In this document: in pieces, positions 50,212-59,846 of the stretch
Position numbering within the stretch: the stretch's first letter is position 1
Layout of the letters: every line of letters starts with the position of its first letter
Assembly: GCF_014268785.2 (NCBI RefSeq)
Contig: NZ_JABWRD020000003.1
Span: forward strand, 1 to 64,000
DNA: 64,000 nt
Source: Pseudomonas shirazensis
Lineage (GTDB): Bacteria > Pseudomonadota > Gammaproteobacteria > Pseudomonadales > Pseudomonadaceae
Direction: 5' to 3'
Position numbers and translations under genes: made by a program
The notes under the pieces: generated by a model
Databases searched by the model: none
The model's input: only the letters and a program-made list of their open reading frames with translations
What the model was told of the DNA's origin: nothing

Positions 50212-50871
50212 ATGCTCAAGCTCTACGGATTCCCTGTCAGCAACTACTACAACATGGTCAAGCTGGCGTTGCTGGAAAAAGCCCTGCCGTTCGAAGAGGT
50301 GCCGTTCGTTTCCGGCCAGACCCCACAAGTGCTGGCCATCAGCCCGCGCGGCAAGGTGCCGGTGCTGGAGACCGAGCATGGCTTTATCAGCGAAACCAGC
50401 GTCATGCTCGACTACATCGAGCAGACCCAGCCGGGTAAATCGCTGCTGCCAGCCGACGCCTTCGGCCAGGCCAAGGTGCGCGAGCTGGTCAAGGAAATCG
50501 AGCTATACATCGAGTTGCCGGCGCGTACCTGCTACGCCGAAGCGTTCTTCGGCCAGGCCGTCGAGCCGCTGATCAAGGAGCGCGCCCGCACCGAGCTGCT
50601 GGCAGGCTTTGCCACGCTCAAGCGCAATGGCAAGTTCGCGCCGTACGTTGCTGGTGAGCAGATGACCCTGGCTGACTTGATGTTCGTGTTTTCGGTCGAC
50701 CTTGCCTGCGCGGTCGGCAAGAAGGTATTGAACCTGGACTTTCTTGAGGACTTCCCGCAGGCGAGGGCGCTGCTGGAGTTGCTTGGCGAGAACCCGCACA
50801 TGGCGAAAATTCGTGCAGACAAGGAAGCGGCGATGCCGGCATTCCTGGAGATGATCAGCAAACGCAAATGA
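50212..50871 (+). CDS. Glutathione S-transferase family protein
   Basis: Cytosolic GST of 219 residues. The thioredoxin-like N-terminal domain contains LYGFPVSNYYNMVKLAL, PRGKVPVLET and SETSVMLDYIEQ (the glutathione-binding Glu-Ser/Thr step); the helical C-terminal domain follows from about 85. ATG 50212 has GGAGG upstream; 16 further codons in frame are excluded. The substrate is unknown. Confidence 0.9.
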   Translation: MLKLYGFPVSNYYNMVKLALLEKALPFEEVPFVSGQTPQVLAISPRGKVPVLETEHGFISETSVMLDYIEQTQPGKSLLPADAFGQAKVRELVKEIELYIELPARTCYAEAFFGQAVEPLIKERARTELLAGFATLKRNGKFAPYVAGEQMTLADLMFVFSVDLACAVGKKVLNLDFLEDFPQARALLELLGENPHMAKIRADKEAAMPAFLEMISKRK

Positions 50872-50878
50872 GGGTGAA

Positions 50879-50905
50879 ATGGCGGGCTGCCAGGCAGCCC
50901 GCCAT
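50879..50905. terminator. Hairpin between the GST gene and argH
   Basis: Perfect 12-bp stem ATGGCGGGCTGC with GCAGCCCGCCAT and a 3-nt loop, placed between the two convergent stop codons. The U-tracts are poor, but the stem is strong. Confidence 0.6.
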
Positions 50906-50910
50906 GACGC

Positions 50911-52305
50911 TTAGCGCGAAGCCAACAACGCCTGGCCACGGACCACAGCCGCACGCACCTGGGCAGGTGCAGTCCCACCAATGTGATTACGTGCATTTAC
51001 CGAGCCTTCCAGGGTCAGCACGGCAAACACATCCTGTTCGATCTGATCGCTGAAACGGCGCAGCTCTTCAAGGCTCATTTCAGCCAGGTCTTTGCCGCTG
51101 TCGACGCCGTACTTCACGGCATGGCCGACGATCTCGTGGCAATCACGGAACGGCAGGCCACGGCGTACCAGGTAATCGGCCAGGTCGGTCGCGGTGGAGA
51201 AACCGCGCAGGGCTGCTTCGCGCATGATCGCGTGGCGCGGTTTGATTGCCGGGATCATGTCGGCAAACGCCCGCAGCGAATCGCGCAGGGTGTCGGCGGC
51301 GTCGAACAACGGTTCCTTGTCTTCCTGGTTGTCCTTGTTGTAGGCCAGTGGCTGGCCTTTCATCAAGGTCAGCAGGCCCATCAGGGCGCCGAACACACGG
51401 CCGCTCTTGCCACGCACCAGCTCAGGTACGTCGGGGTTTTTCTTTTGCGGCATGATCGAGCTGCCGGTGCAGAAGCGATCCGGCAGATCAATGAACTGGA
51501 ACTGGGCGCTGGTCCACAGCACCAGCTCTTCGGAGAAGCGCGACAGGTGCATCATCGCCACGCTGGCCGCAGCGCAGAATTCGATGGCGAAGTCGCGATC
51601 GGAAACGCCATCCAGCGAGTTGCCGGCAACCGCTTCGAAGCCCAGCAGCTTGCAGGTCAGCTCGCGGTCGATCGGGTAGGTGGTGCCAGCCAGCGCGGCG
51701 CTGCCCAGAGGCATGCGGTTGGTGCGCTTGCGGCAGTCGACCAGGCGCTCGTAGTCACGGCTGAGCATTTCGAACCAGGCCAGCAGGTGGTGGCCGAAGG
51801 TCACTGGCTGCGCGGTCTGCAGGTGGGTGAAGCCGGGCATGATGGTCTCGGCTTCACGCTCTGCCTGCTCCAGCAGGCCCTTCTGCAGGCGCGTGATTTC
51901 GCCTAGGATCAGGTCGATTTCGTCACGCAGCCACAGGCGGATGTCGGTGGCGACCTGGTCGTTGCGGCTGCGCCCGGTGTGCAGTTTTTTGCCGGTGACA
52001 CCGATGCGATCAGTCAGGCGTGCTTCGATGTTCATGTGCACGTCTTCAAGGTCGACGCGCCAGTCGAAGTTGCCGGCCTCGATCTCGGTCTGAATGGTCT
52101 TCAGGCCGTCGATGATGGTGTCGCGCTCGGCGTCGCTGAGTACGCCAACCTGCGCCAGCATGGTCGCGTGGGCAATCGAACCCATGATGTCGTGGCGGTA
52201 CAGGCGCTTGTCGAAGTCGACCGAAGCGGTGAAGCGGGCGACGAAGGCGTCGACGGGTTCACTGAAGCGGCCGCCCCAGGACTGATTGGTCTTGTCAGTG
52301 CTCAT
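50911..52305 (-). CDS. argH: ArgH, argininosuccinate lyase
   Basis: Last step of arginine synthesis: argininosuccinate to arginine and fumarate. The 464-residue protein has the superfamily signature [11 protein letters not shown] with the catalytic flexible loop, and [16 protein letters not shown] with the catalytic His region. ATG 52305 is used; an upstream in-frame ATG at 52365 adds 20 unlike residues. Confidence 0.97.
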   Translation of the reverse strand: MSTDKTNQSWGGRFSEPVDAFVARFTASVDFDKRLYRHDIMGSIAHATMLAQVGVLSDAERDTIIDGLKTIQTEIEAGNFDWRVDLEDVHMNIEARLTDRIGVTGKKLHTGRSRNDQVATDIRLWLRDEIDLILGEITRLQKGLLEQAEREAETIMPGFTHLQTAQPVTFGHHLLAWFEMLSRDYERLVDCRKRTNRMPLGSAALAGTTYPIDRELTCKLLGFEAVAGNSLDGVSDRDFAIEFCAAASVAMMHLSRFSEELVLWTSAQFQFIDLPDRFCTGSSIMPQKKNPDVPELVRGKSGRVFGALMGLLTLMKGQPLAYNKDNQEDKEPLFDAADTLRDSLRAFADMIPAIKPRHAIMREAALRGFSTATDLADYLVRRGLPFRDCHEIVGHAVKYGVDSGKDLAEMSLEELRRFSDQIEQDVFAVLTLEGSVNARNHIGGTAPAQVRAAVVRGQALLASR

Positions 52306-52618
52306 GGATTCACTCGTTGAAGGCGTGAACGATAAAAAGTGGCGCCGATAATAACAGGGTTGCACTGCCCGCCGCAGGGCATCGGTCGCTAGAAACAGCA
52401 GGAAATCAACCGGCGAAGTTACTGCAAAGGATATTTACCGATTGAACGGCAGCGTTCCACGAAGCGTCTACAGTTTGACAATAGGCTGGCGCTGAATCTG
52501 TCAGACCAGTGAATCTTTGGCCATTGCATGGGTCTAGAGCGTGACTGCGGCGTCGGACTACCGAGCCCGGTTTACGCTTATTACTTGTGCGAGACTCATT
52601 CAGGAATCCAGCGCAACT
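52306..52618. promoter_or_regulatory. Divergent region argH / algR
   Basis: These 313 bp hold no gene. TTGACA at 52475-52480 is a perfect -35 hexamer, but no -10 at the proper distance is clear. In P. aeruginosa the algZ/fimS kinase gene lies here; no remnant of it is visible. Confidence 0.4.
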
Positions 52619-53368
52619 ATGAATGTCCTGATCGTTGATGACGAACCCAAAGCCCGCGAAGACCTCAGCCGCTTGCTCGGCGGGCAGGAGGGCTACACGG
52701 TACTGGAGCCCAGCGCCACCAATGGCGAGGAAGCTCTTGCCTTGATCGACAGCCTCAAGCCTGACGTGGTCCTGCTTGATATCGGCATGCCCGGCCTGGA
52801 CGGCCTGCAGGTCGCTGCTCGCCTGTGCGAGCGCGAAGCGCCACCAGCGGTGGTGTTCTGCACCGGTGATGACGAATACGGCAGCGAAGCGTTCAAGGAC
52901 AGCACCCTCAGCCATGTCAGCAAACCGGTGCAGCCGCAGGCCCTGCGCGATGCCCTGCGCAAGGCAGAAAAACCCAACCGCGCGCTGCTGGCGGCGCTGA
53001 CCCGGCCAGCCACTGAAGACGGCGGCAACCCGCGCAACCATATCAGTGCGCGTACCCGCAAGGGCATTGAGCTGATCCCGCTGTCACAGGTGATCTACTT
53101 CATTGCCGACCACAAATACGTGACCTTGCGCCATGAGGCCGGTGAAGTGCTGCTGGATGAGCCGCTCAAAGCGCTGGAAGACGAGTTCGGCGAGCGTTTC
53201 GTGCGTATCCACCGCAACGCGCTGGTTGCCCGTGAACGTATCGAGAAGCTGCAGCGTACGCCGCTGGGGCATTTCCAGCTCTACCTCAAGGGCATGGGCG
53301 AGGATGCGTTGATTGTCAGCCGCCGCCATGTAGCAGGCGTGCGCAAGATGATGCAGGGCTTGCACTGA
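52619..53368 (+). CDS. algR: AlgR, LytTR-type response regulator
   Basis: Response regulator of 249 residues. The receiver domain has the phosphoacceptor Asp54 (VVLLDIGMPG), acidic pair Asp7/Asp8 (VDDEP) and Lys in HVSKPVQP; the LytTR DNA-binding domain begins near residue 145 (RKGIELIPLSQVIYFIADHK, then RIHRNALV). In P. aeruginosa it controls alginate, twitching and other virulence genes. ATG 52619 gives the expected MNVLIVDDEP start. The partner kinase AlgZ/FimS is not encoded beside it, so activation by another donor or by a distant kinase is likely. Confidence 0.93.
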   Translation: MNVLIVDDEPKAREDLSRLLGGQEGYTVLEPSATNGEEALALIDSLKPDVVLLDIGMPGLDGLQVAARLCEREAPPAVVFCTGDDEYGSEAFKDSTLSHVSKPVQPQALRDALRKAEKPNRALLAALTRPATEDGGNPRNHISARTRKGIELIPLSQVIYFIADHKYVTLRHEAGEVLLDEPLKALEDEFGERFVRIHRNALVARERIEKLQRTPLGHFQLYLKGMGEDALIVSRRHVAGVRKMMQGLH

Positions 53369-53495
53369 TCGCTCGCCCTCGGCGCCGCTGCGCTCGCGCG
53401 CACTGGCGCAGCACCACCGATTGCTGACCTGAGTCTGCAGGCAGGCCCCGAGTAGCTGTTATCATCGGCAGCATTTCTCTGCATCGGGGCGTTTC

Positions 53496-54437
53496 ATGTC
53501 CACTCGCGAAATCCGCATTGCCACCCGTAAAAGTGCCCTTGCCCTGTGGCAGGCCGAGTACGTCAAAGCACGTCTGGAGCAGGCTCATCCAGGCCTGATC
53601 GTCAGCCTGGTGCCGATGGTCAGCCGTGGCGACAAGCTGCTCGACGCGCCGCTGGCGAAGATCGGCGGCAAGGGCCTGTTCGTCAAAGAGCTGGAAACCG
53701 CCCTGCTCGAGAACGAAGCCGACATCGCCGTGCATTCGATGAAAGACGTGCCAATGGACTTCCCTGAAGGCCTGGGCCTGTACTGCATCTGTGAGCGTGA
53801 AGACCCGCGCGATGCCTTCGTTTCCAATACCTACGCAAGCCTTGACGCATTGCCTGCAGGCAGCATCGTCGGCACCTCCAGCCTGCGCCGCCAGGCGCAG
53901 TTGCTGGCGCGCCGACCGGATCTGCAGATTCGCTTCCTGCGCGGTAACGTCAATACCCGTCTGGCCAAGCTCGATGCCGGTGAATATGACGCGATCATTC
54001 TGGCCGCGGCGGGCCTGATCCGCCTCGGCTTCGAAGACCGCATCAGCGCCAGTATCAGTGTCGACGACAGCCTGCCGGCCGGTGGCCAGGGCGCAGTCGG
54101 CATCGAGTGCCGCAGCGCCGACAGCGAAATCCACGCCCTGCTGGCGCCGCTGCATCATGTCGACACCGCCGACCGGGTGGTGGCCGAACGTGCCTTGAAC
54201 AAGCACCTCAACGGCGGTTGCCAGGTGCCGATCGCCTGCTACGCCGTGCTTGAAGGCGAGCAGTTGTGGCTGCGCGGGCTGGTTGGCCAACCCAGCGGCG
54301 GGCTGCTGCTGGCAGCCGAAGCACGGGCGCCGCGGCTGCATGCCGAAGCGCTTGGCGTTCAGGTTGCCGAAGACCTGCTCGAGCAGGGCGCCGAGGCGAT
54401 CCTCAAGGAAGTCTACGGCGAGGCCGGCCATCCGTGA
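53496..54437 (+). CDS. hemC: HemC, porphobilinogen deaminase (hydroxymethylbilane synthase)
   Basis: Joins four porphobilinogens into hydroxymethylbilane. The 313-residue enzyme has the N-terminal [17 protein letters not shown] and the Cys that holds the dipyrromethane cofactor in [10 protein letters not shown]. Its stop overlaps the hemD start by 4 bp. Confidence 0.97.
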   Translation: MSTREIRIATRKSALALWQAEYVKARLEQAHPGLIVSLVPMVSRGDKLLDAPLAKIGGKGLFVKELETALLENEADIAVHSMKDVPMDFPEGLGLYCICEREDPRDAFVSNTYASLDALPAGSIVGTSSLRRQAQLLARRPDLQIRFLRGNVNTRLAKLDAGEYDAIILAAAGLIRLGFEDRISASISVDDSLPAGGQGAVGIECRSADSEIHALLAPLHHVDTADRVVAERALNKHLNGGCQVPIACYAVLEGEQLWLRGLVGQPSGGLLLAAEARAPRLHAEALGVQVAEDLLEQGAEAILKEVYGEAGHP

Positions 54438-55201
54438 GCGGCTGGCGCCTGCTGCTGACCCGGCCTGAAGAGGACTGTGCGGCACTGGCGCAGACCTTGG
54501 CGGCCGCCGGCATCGCCAGCAGCAGCCTGCCCTTGCTGGCGATCGAGCCGGTCACTGTGGATGACGCGCAACGCCAGCTGCTGAGCCAGCTGGCGAATTA
54601 CCAGGCATTCATCGTGGTGAGCAAGCCCGCTGCGCGCTTGCTGCTGGCCAACTTGGCCGAAGCCGGCCTGGTGCCGCCGTCCAACGCCTGGTTCAGCGTC
54701 GGTGAGGCGACCGCGCAGGTATTGCAGAACGCCGGGCTTTTGGTGACATTCCCTACCCAAGGAGACGACAGTGAGGCCTTGCTTGGCTTGCCCGAGTTGC
54801 GCAAGGCTATCGCCGTTCCTACGCCGCGTGTACTGATTGTCCGCGGGGTAGGGGGTCGTGAACTGCTGGCAGAGCGTCTTGCCGAGCTAGGTGCTAGTGT
54901 CGATTATCTGCAACTGTATCGTCGCTGCCTGCCGGATTACCCGCCCGATACCCTGCGCGAGCGGGTCGATCGGGAACGCCTAAACGGCTTGGTGGTCAGC
55001 AGTGGGCAGGGTCTTGAACATTTGCGCCAGTTGGCAGATGCCGATTGGCCGCGCCTGGCGCGCTTGCCGTTGTTCGTGCCGAGCCCGCGCGTAGCCGAGC
55101 AGGCCCGCGCGCTGGGTGCACAACAGATTGTGGATTGCCGTGGCGCCAGTGCCGCGGCCTTGCTGGCAGCTGTGCAGCGCAGCGCTGCACCTGCCTCTTA
55201 A
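54434..55201 (+). CDS. hemD: HemD, uroporphyrinogen-III synthase
   Basis: Closes hydroxymethylbilane to uroporphyrinogen III. The 255-residue protein begins at GTG 54434 inside the hemC stop ([14 protein letters not shown]), which shows coupling; a longer frame overlapping hemC is rejected. Two alternating Rossmann-like halves are typical, with [14 protein letters not shown] and [14 protein letters not shown] as recognisable pieces. Confidence 0.93.
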   Translation: MSGWRLLLTRPEEDCAALAQTLAAAGIASSSLPLLAIEPVTVDDAQRQLLSQLANYQAFIVVSKPAARLLLANLAEAGLVPPSNAWFSVGEATAQVLQNAGLLVTFPTQGDDSEALLGLPELRKAIAVPTPRVLIVRGVGGRELLAERLAELGASVDYLQLYRRCLPDYPPDTLRERVDRERLNGLVVSSGQGLEHLRQLADADWPRLARLPLFVPSPRVAEQARALGAQQIVDCRGASAAALLAAVQRSAAPAS

Positions 55202-55246
55202 GGCGCTAAGCTCAGAGCGACGCGCCCCCATGCAAAGGATGGATAC

Positions 55247-56347
55247 GTGAGCGAAACTGTCTTGTCGCAGAATGAACAGCCTTCGGTGCTCGACGCGCCG
55301 CAAACCCCTGTCACCCCGCCGGCCAAGCGCTCGAGCAATGGCATTGCCGTCGTTGCCCTGCTGCTCGGCGCAGCCGGTGTTGCGGTAGGCGGCTGGGGTG
55401 TCTGGCAAGTGCGCCAACTGCAGGGCAATGAGCTGGGTCAAAGCCAGCGCATGGAAGCCTTCAGCGAGCAGACCGCAGCGTTGCAACAGCGCGATCAGCA
55501 GATCAGCGCACAACTTGCCAGCCTGCCGCCGGCCAGCGAGCTGGAAGACCGCCGTCGCCTGGTGGCGCAGTTGCAGGGCGACCAGCAGCGCTTGAGCCAG
55601 CGGCTCGATACGGTAATGGGCGAAAGCCGCAAGGAATGGCGCCTGGCGGAAGCCGAGCACCTGCTGCGCCTGGCGACCTTGCGCTTGTCTGCACTGCAGG
55701 ATGTGACCAGCGCCAAAGCGCTGGTCGAAGGTGCCGACGAAATTCTCCGCGAACAGAGCGACCCAGGTTCATTCGCCGCCCGCGAGCAGCTGGCCCGCAG
55801 CCTGGCCACACTCAACAGCACCCAGCAGCCAGACCGCACTGGCCTGTTCCTCAAGCTGGCGGCGCAGCGTGAGCAGGTGCAGCAGCTCAGTGCCCAGTCG
55901 CCTGAATTCGACAGCAGCGCAGACGCCATGGGCGCGCTGACTGCGGATGGCGATGCCAGCAGCCGCTGGTCGCGCTGGTGGGCCGAGATCTCCAAGTACT
56001 TCCAGATCGAATTCGATGCCGACAACAATGTTCGCCCGTTGCTGGCTGGGCAGTCGCTGAATCAACTGCGCCTGGCCCTGAGTCTGACCATCGAGCAGGC
56101 CCAGTGGGCGGCCCTGAATGGCGAAGCCAAGGTCTACACCCAGGCGCTGGATGATGCTCGCAGCGTGCTGCTGGCCAACTTCAACGCTGACAACCCGCAA
56201 AGCAAGGCCATGCTCGACAGCCTTAACGCCCTGGCCGAGCAGCCAGTATCGGTGGTCACCCCTGACCTCAGCGAAAGCCTGGCGGCGGTACAGGCCTACA
56301 TTCAGCGCCGCCACCTGCCGGCCAATGCCGAAGGGGGCAAGCCATGA
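55247..56347 (+). CDS. hemX: HemX-family membrane protein
   Basis: A 366-residue inner-membrane protein with a short cytoplasmic N terminus, one helix (about 30-48) and a long periplasmic coiled-coil part. Often labelled uroporphyrinogen-III C-methyltransferase, but it has no methyltransferase motif; the exact role in tetrapyrrole synthesis is unclear. GTG start at 55247 with AGGATGG upstream. It overlaps hemY by 4 bp. Confidence 0.88.
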   Translation: MSETVLSQNEQPSVLDAPQTPVTPPAKRSSNGIAVVALLLGAAGVAVGGWGVWQVRQLQGNELGQSQRMEAFSEQTAALQQRDQQISAQLASLPPASELEDRRRLVAQLQGDQQRLSQRLDTVMGESRKEWRLAEAEHLLRLATLRLSALQDVTSAKALVEGADEILREQSDPGSFAAREQLARSLATLNSTQQPDRTGLFLKLAAQREQVQQLSAQSPEFDSSADAMGALTADGDASSRWSRWWAEISKYFQIEFDADNNVRPLLAGQSLNQLRLALSLTIEQAQWAALNGEAKVYTQALDDARSVLLANFNADNPQSKAMLDSLNALAEQPVSVVTPDLSESLAAVQAYIQRRHLPANAEGGKP

Positions 56348-57582
56348 AGCGAGTCTATCTGCTCGCGGTGCTGGCAATCGTGGTTGCCGCAGCGCTGGGC
56401 ATCGCCGTGGCCAAGCACAGCGGCTACGTGATGGTGTCCTATGGCAGCTTCCGCTATCAGTCCGGTCTGTGGGCCGCATTGGGTGGGTTGATCGGCCTGA
56501 TAGTAGTGCTGTGGCTGTTGCGCTACGTGCTTGGCCTGATCCTGAGTTCGACCGGGGTGGTCAACCCATGGTCGCGGCGCAATCGCCGCCGGCGCACCCG
56601 CATCGCCATCGAACAGGGCCAACTGGACCTGGCCGAAGGTCGTTGGGCCAGCGCGCAGCGTCACCTGCACCGCGCCGCTGAAGCCGAGCGCCAGCCGCTG
56701 TTGTATTACCTCGGCGCCGCCCGCGCGGCGAACGAGCTGGGCCGCACTGAAGAAAGCGACAACCTGCTGGAGCGCGCGCTCGAGCGTCAGCCCCAGGCCG
56801 AACTGGCGGTGGCATTGACCCACGCCCAACTGCAGATGGATCGCGGCGACAGCGACGGTGCCCTCGAAACCCTGCTGGCGATGCAACAGCGCCACCCGCA
56901 TAACGGCCAGGTGCTGCGCCTGCTGCAGCATTTGCACCTGCAGCGTGGCGACTGGCCGGCGCTGATTCGGCTGCTGCCTGACCTGCGCAAGGGCAAGGTA
57001 TTGCCAGCCACTGAGTTGGCTGCGCTGGAGCAGCGTGCCTGGGGCCAGAACCTGAGCATCGCCGCGACACGTGGTGATGATGCGGTAGCCGCCCGGCAGG
57101 CGCTGGAACGCGCCTGGCAGCAGCTGACCGCCGCGCAGCGCCAGGAGCCGCAGTTGGTGCTCGCCTACGCTGAACAACTGCGTCAGGTCGGCGCCCAGGG
57201 CGAAGCCGAGCAAGTCTTGCGTGCGGCACTCAAACGCCAGTTCGAAAGCCATCTGGCCCGGCTGTACGGGCTGATCCGTGGTGATGACCCAGCGCGCCAG
57301 CTGCAAACCGCCGAAGGCTGGCTCAAAGAGCACGCTCAGGACCCAAGCCTGCTGTTGACCCTCGGCCGCTTGAGCCTGCAGAACCGTCTGTGGGGCAAGG
57401 CGCGCGATTACCTTGAGAGCAGCCTGCGTTTTGAGCGCAACCCGGAAACATGTGCCGAGCTGGCACGGTTGCTGGCGAGCATGGGTGAAACCGAACGCAG
57501 CAACCAATTGTTCCAGGAAGGCCTTGGCCTGCTCGACGAGCGCCTGCTGGCGCTGCCGTTGCCAGACGGCGCCCGAGCTTGA
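56344..57582 (+). CDS. hemY: HemY, TPR-containing haem-pathway membrane protein
   Basis: A 412-residue inner-membrane protein with two helices near the N terminus (about 4-24 and 39-62) followed by TPR helices on the cytoplasmic side (for example GQLDLAEGRWASAQRHLHRA). Not the Bacillus HemY oxidase. Last gene of hemC-hemD-hemX-hemY; all gaps are short or overlapping. Confidence 0.9.
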   Translation: MKRVYLLAVLAIVVAAALGIAVAKHSGYVMVSYGSFRYQSGLWAALGGLIGLIVVLWLLRYVLGLILSSTGVVNPWSRRNRRRRTRIAIEQGQLDLAEGRWASAQRHLHRAAEAERQPLLYYLGAARAANELGRTEESDNLLERALERQPQAELAVALTHAQLQMDRGDSDGALETLLAMQQRHPHNGQVLRLLQHLHLQRGDWPALIRLLPDLRKGKVLPATELAALEQRAWGQNLSIAATRGDDAVAARQALERAWQQLTAAQRQEPQLVLAYAEQLRQVGAQGEAEQVLRAALKRQFESHLARLYGLIRGDDPARQLQTAEGWLKEHAQDPSLLLTLGRLSLQNRLWGKARDYLESSLRFERNPETCAELARLLASMGETERSNQLFQEGLGLLDERLLALPLPDGARA

Positions 57583-57590
57583 CCGACCCT

Positions 57591-57617
57591 TGGGTCTGCG
57601 CGAGCCGCGCAGGCCCA
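57591..57617 (+). terminator. Candidate terminator of the hem operon
   Basis: A 12-bp stem (TGGGTCTGCGCG with CGCGCAGGCCCA, one T-G wobble) and an AGC loop, 8 bp after the hemY stop. No T-run follows. Confidence 0.45.
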
Positions 57618-57674
57618 CGGGCTGGTATCTAATCTGAAGCGGTGAAGTCAGTTTGCGATGACCCCCTTCGGAAA

Positions 57675-57712
57675 TTTCCCACAGCAATCAGTAAACTTTC
57701 CCCAGCAATCAG
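57675..57712 (+). repeat. Pair of 16-17 bp direct repeats upstream of dsbB
   Basis: TTTCCCACAGCAATCAG at 57675 and TTTCCCCAGCAATCAG at 57697 are spaced 22 bp, two helical turns, and lie about 95-130 bp before dsbB. Same-face spacing suggests a protein-binding site; no family is recognised. Confidence 0.45.
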
Positions 57713-57804
57713 AGACTTGTCCCTACTGTATTGCCTTGAAACAAAGTACCCATTTCCTCTACCGTCTCAAGCCACGTCATTGACTCCTCCGGGACCCCAT
57801 CGCC

Positions 57805-58311
57805 ATGCCGCTGGCCCGTTTTCGTACTCTGTTTTTCCCAGGCTTGCTGGCCTCGTTGGCGATCCTGTTTGCCGCTTTCGCCCTCGAAAGAAACCTGGGG
57901 TTGCTGCCTTGCTCGCTGTGTTCTGGCCAGCGCCTGCTGCTGGGCCTGTATGCGCTGGTCTGCCTGGTTGCGCTGGTGCATGCCCCACAGCGTCTCGGTT
58001 GGCTGGCCTACACGATGTTGGCATTGGCCTGCTCGGCCGGCGGCGCGCTGTTGGCGGCGCGGCAGGTCTGGCTGCAGGGCTCGGAGTTTGCTCATGGCGC
58101 CTGCCTGCAGCCGCTGCCGACGGTGTTTGAGCAGCCGTGGCGGCAAGCGTTGGAAACCCTGCTCAAGGGTGGCCCTGACTGCGGCGCGTTGTCCTGGAGC
58201 TTTCTCGACCTGACCTTGCCCGAGTGGAGCCTGCTGGCCTTCCTGCTGCTGGCAGCGCTGCCGCTGTCGCGGCTGGTGGCTGATCGTTTGCGCCGCCTCG
58301 CCCAACATTGA
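57805..58311 (+). CDS. dsbB: DsbB, disulphide bond formation protein B
   Basis: Four-helix inner-membrane quinone reductase of 168 residues that reoxidises DsbA. Both periplasmic Cys pairs are present: Cys36-X-X-Cys39 (PCSLC) and Cys100 with Cys126 (HGACLQPLP and GGPDCG). Arg in GQRLLL fits the quinone site. It follows the hem genes after 222 bp. Confidence 0.92.
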   Translation: MPLARFRTLFFPGLLASLAILFAAFALERNLGLLPCSLCSGQRLLLGLYALVCLVALVHAPQRLGWLAYTMLALACSAGGALLAARQVWLQGSEFAHGACLQPLPTVFEQPWRQALETLLKGGPDCGALSWSFLDLTLPEWSLLAFLLLAALPLSRLVADRLRRLAQH

Positions 58312-58539
58312 TCCAGCGCAAGCTTGGCGCATGGTTCGACCGGCGGCGCGCTATCAAGGGATGAAACGCTTGTATGAACTTTGTCCGATGCGTACCTTGA
58401 TGGGCAGCACGTGCGGGAATAATCTCCCAGCACGGACACTGAAAACACAACTGCTCGATGCCGTACTGCTGACTTCCCTTTGTCGCGCACCTTTGCGCAA
58501 CGAGGTGCAGCGGCATCTACCCAGAAGGGAAGAACTGCC

Positions 58540-59010
58540 ATGCTCGATAGTTGCCAGAATGCCCAGGAACGCTGGGGCGGGGTCCACAAGCTGATCGATC
58601 GCTGGCTGCTGGAGCGCCAGGAGTTGGTGGTGGCTTTCCGCGCCCTGCGCGACGCCAAGCCAGCCTTCGCTGACAAGGCGCAGAGCCGTGATTTCTGCGG
58701 CGTGTTGGTCGACTATGTATCGGCTTGGCATTTCGAAGTGTTCGAGCAGCTGCTCAGCGAGGCCAAGGCCTTCGACGACAAGCGCGCCCTGGCGCTGGCC
58801 GAAGACATGAACCCACGCATCACCGACATCACCCAGATCGCGCTGGACTTCAACGATCACTGTGACAAGGCCGAATGCAACGACCCTGAGCGCTTCGCCC
58901 AGACCCTGCAAGCACTGGGCGGCCATCTGCGCGAACGCTTCGAGCTGGAAGACTGCCTGATCGAAGTGCTGCACACCGCACATAAACAGGAAGCTGCACT
59001 GCAGGCGTGA
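58540..59010 (+). CDS. rsd: Rsd/AlgQ, anti-sigma-70 factor
   Basis: A 156-residue helical protein that binds RpoD and shifts polymerase toward alternative sigma factors; called AlgQ in P. aeruginosa, where it affects alginate. It shows ERWGGVHKLIDRWLLERQEL and YVSAWHFEVFEQLL of the family. The ATG at 58540 follows AAGGGA. Its stop codon lies in a 15-bp palindrome (59008-59022) that also holds the stop of the convergent FKBP gene. Confidence 0.93.
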   Translation: MLDSCQNAQERWGGVHKLIDRWLLERQELVVAFRALRDAKPAFADKAQSRDFCGVLVDYVSAWHFEVFEQLLSEAKAFDDKRALALAEDMNPRITDITQIALDFNDHCDKAECNDPERFAQTLQALGGHLRERFELEDCLIEVLHTAHKQEAALQA

Positions 59011-59019
59011 TCGCCTCGA

Positions 59020-59658
59020 TCAGTCGGCCACTGCCAGCAATTCGATTTCGAATACCAACGGGGTGTAGGGTGCGATCAGGTCGCCCGCCCCGTCGGCGCC
59101 GTAAGCCTGCGCCGAAGGGATCACCAACCGCCATTTGGCTCCCGCCTTCATTTTTGGCAGCGCCGCCTGCCAGCCTTCGATCACCGAGTCCAGACTGAAC
59201 CACTGCGGTTGCTGGTTCTGGTCGAACACCGAGCCATCCGGCAGACGTCCTACATAGCGCACTTGCACCTTGCCGCCGGGCTTGGGCTGCGCGCCAGTGC
59301 CTGCCTGTAACTCACTGTAAAGAATTCCTTCAGGTAACTCATGGGTGCCGACTCGGCCGCGTTCATTGGCCATGAAGCGGATTTCAGCCGCTTGTGCCTT
59401 GCTGCCCTGGGCCTCGGTTTCATGCTGCTCGAGCAGGCTTTGCATCTGTGCTTGATCGAGCCGCAGCGGCTTGCCTTGGTAGGCCTGGCGCAGGCCTTCG
59501 ACCAGGGCTTCCAGTTGCAGGTCAGGGACCTCCTGACGCAGCCGCTCACCGAGGCTCGCGCCCAGGCTGTAGGCCATATCCTGATCGGTATTGCTGGCCG
59601 GCGCGGCAACACTCAATGGTGCGAGCAGGCAGAAGCTGAGCAGAAGATAACGGGACAC
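59020..59658 (-). CDS. FKBP-type peptidyl-prolyl isomerase, exported
   Basis: A 212-residue protein with signal peptide (SRYLLLSFCLLAPLSVAA), the helical FkpA/FklB-type dimer domain (DMAYSLGASLGERLRQEVPD) and the FKBP domain (VQVRYVGRLPDGSVFD, then PSAQAYGADGAGDLIAPYTP). Probably a periplasmic foldase. GTG 59658 with GGAG upstream is the start; a longer frame upstream is not supported. Divergent from algP. Confidence 0.9.
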   Translation of the reverse strand: MSRYLLLSFCLLAPLSVAAPASNTDQDMAYSLGASLGERLRQEVPDLQLEALVEGLRQAYQGKPLRLDQAQMQSLLEQHETEAQGSKAQAAEIRFMANERGRVGTHELPEGILYSELQAGTGAQPKPGGKVQVRYVGRLPDGSVFDQNQQPQWFSLDSVIEGWQAALPKMKAGAKWRLVIPSAQAYGADGAGDLIAPYTPLVFEIELLAVAD

Positions 59659-59846
59659 GATCGACTCCGGACGCGATGGCCAAGTAGCAACAGCCGAACA
59701 AGGGCCAACTACACTTGCTCGAGCGGCACCATAACAACTTTGCCCAGGCATGCAACGCGGCCCCAGCAATACTGTCAAGATGCCCTAGCGGCGGTAGCAG
59801 CAGAAGCATAGTATGAGCCGCAATCTCATCAGCCAGGAGGTAAACC

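Noticed and set aside
55247..56347. HemX as a uroporphyrinogen-III methyltransferase
   Set aside because: No SAM-binding methyltransferase motif; only a membrane anchor and coiled coil are visible.
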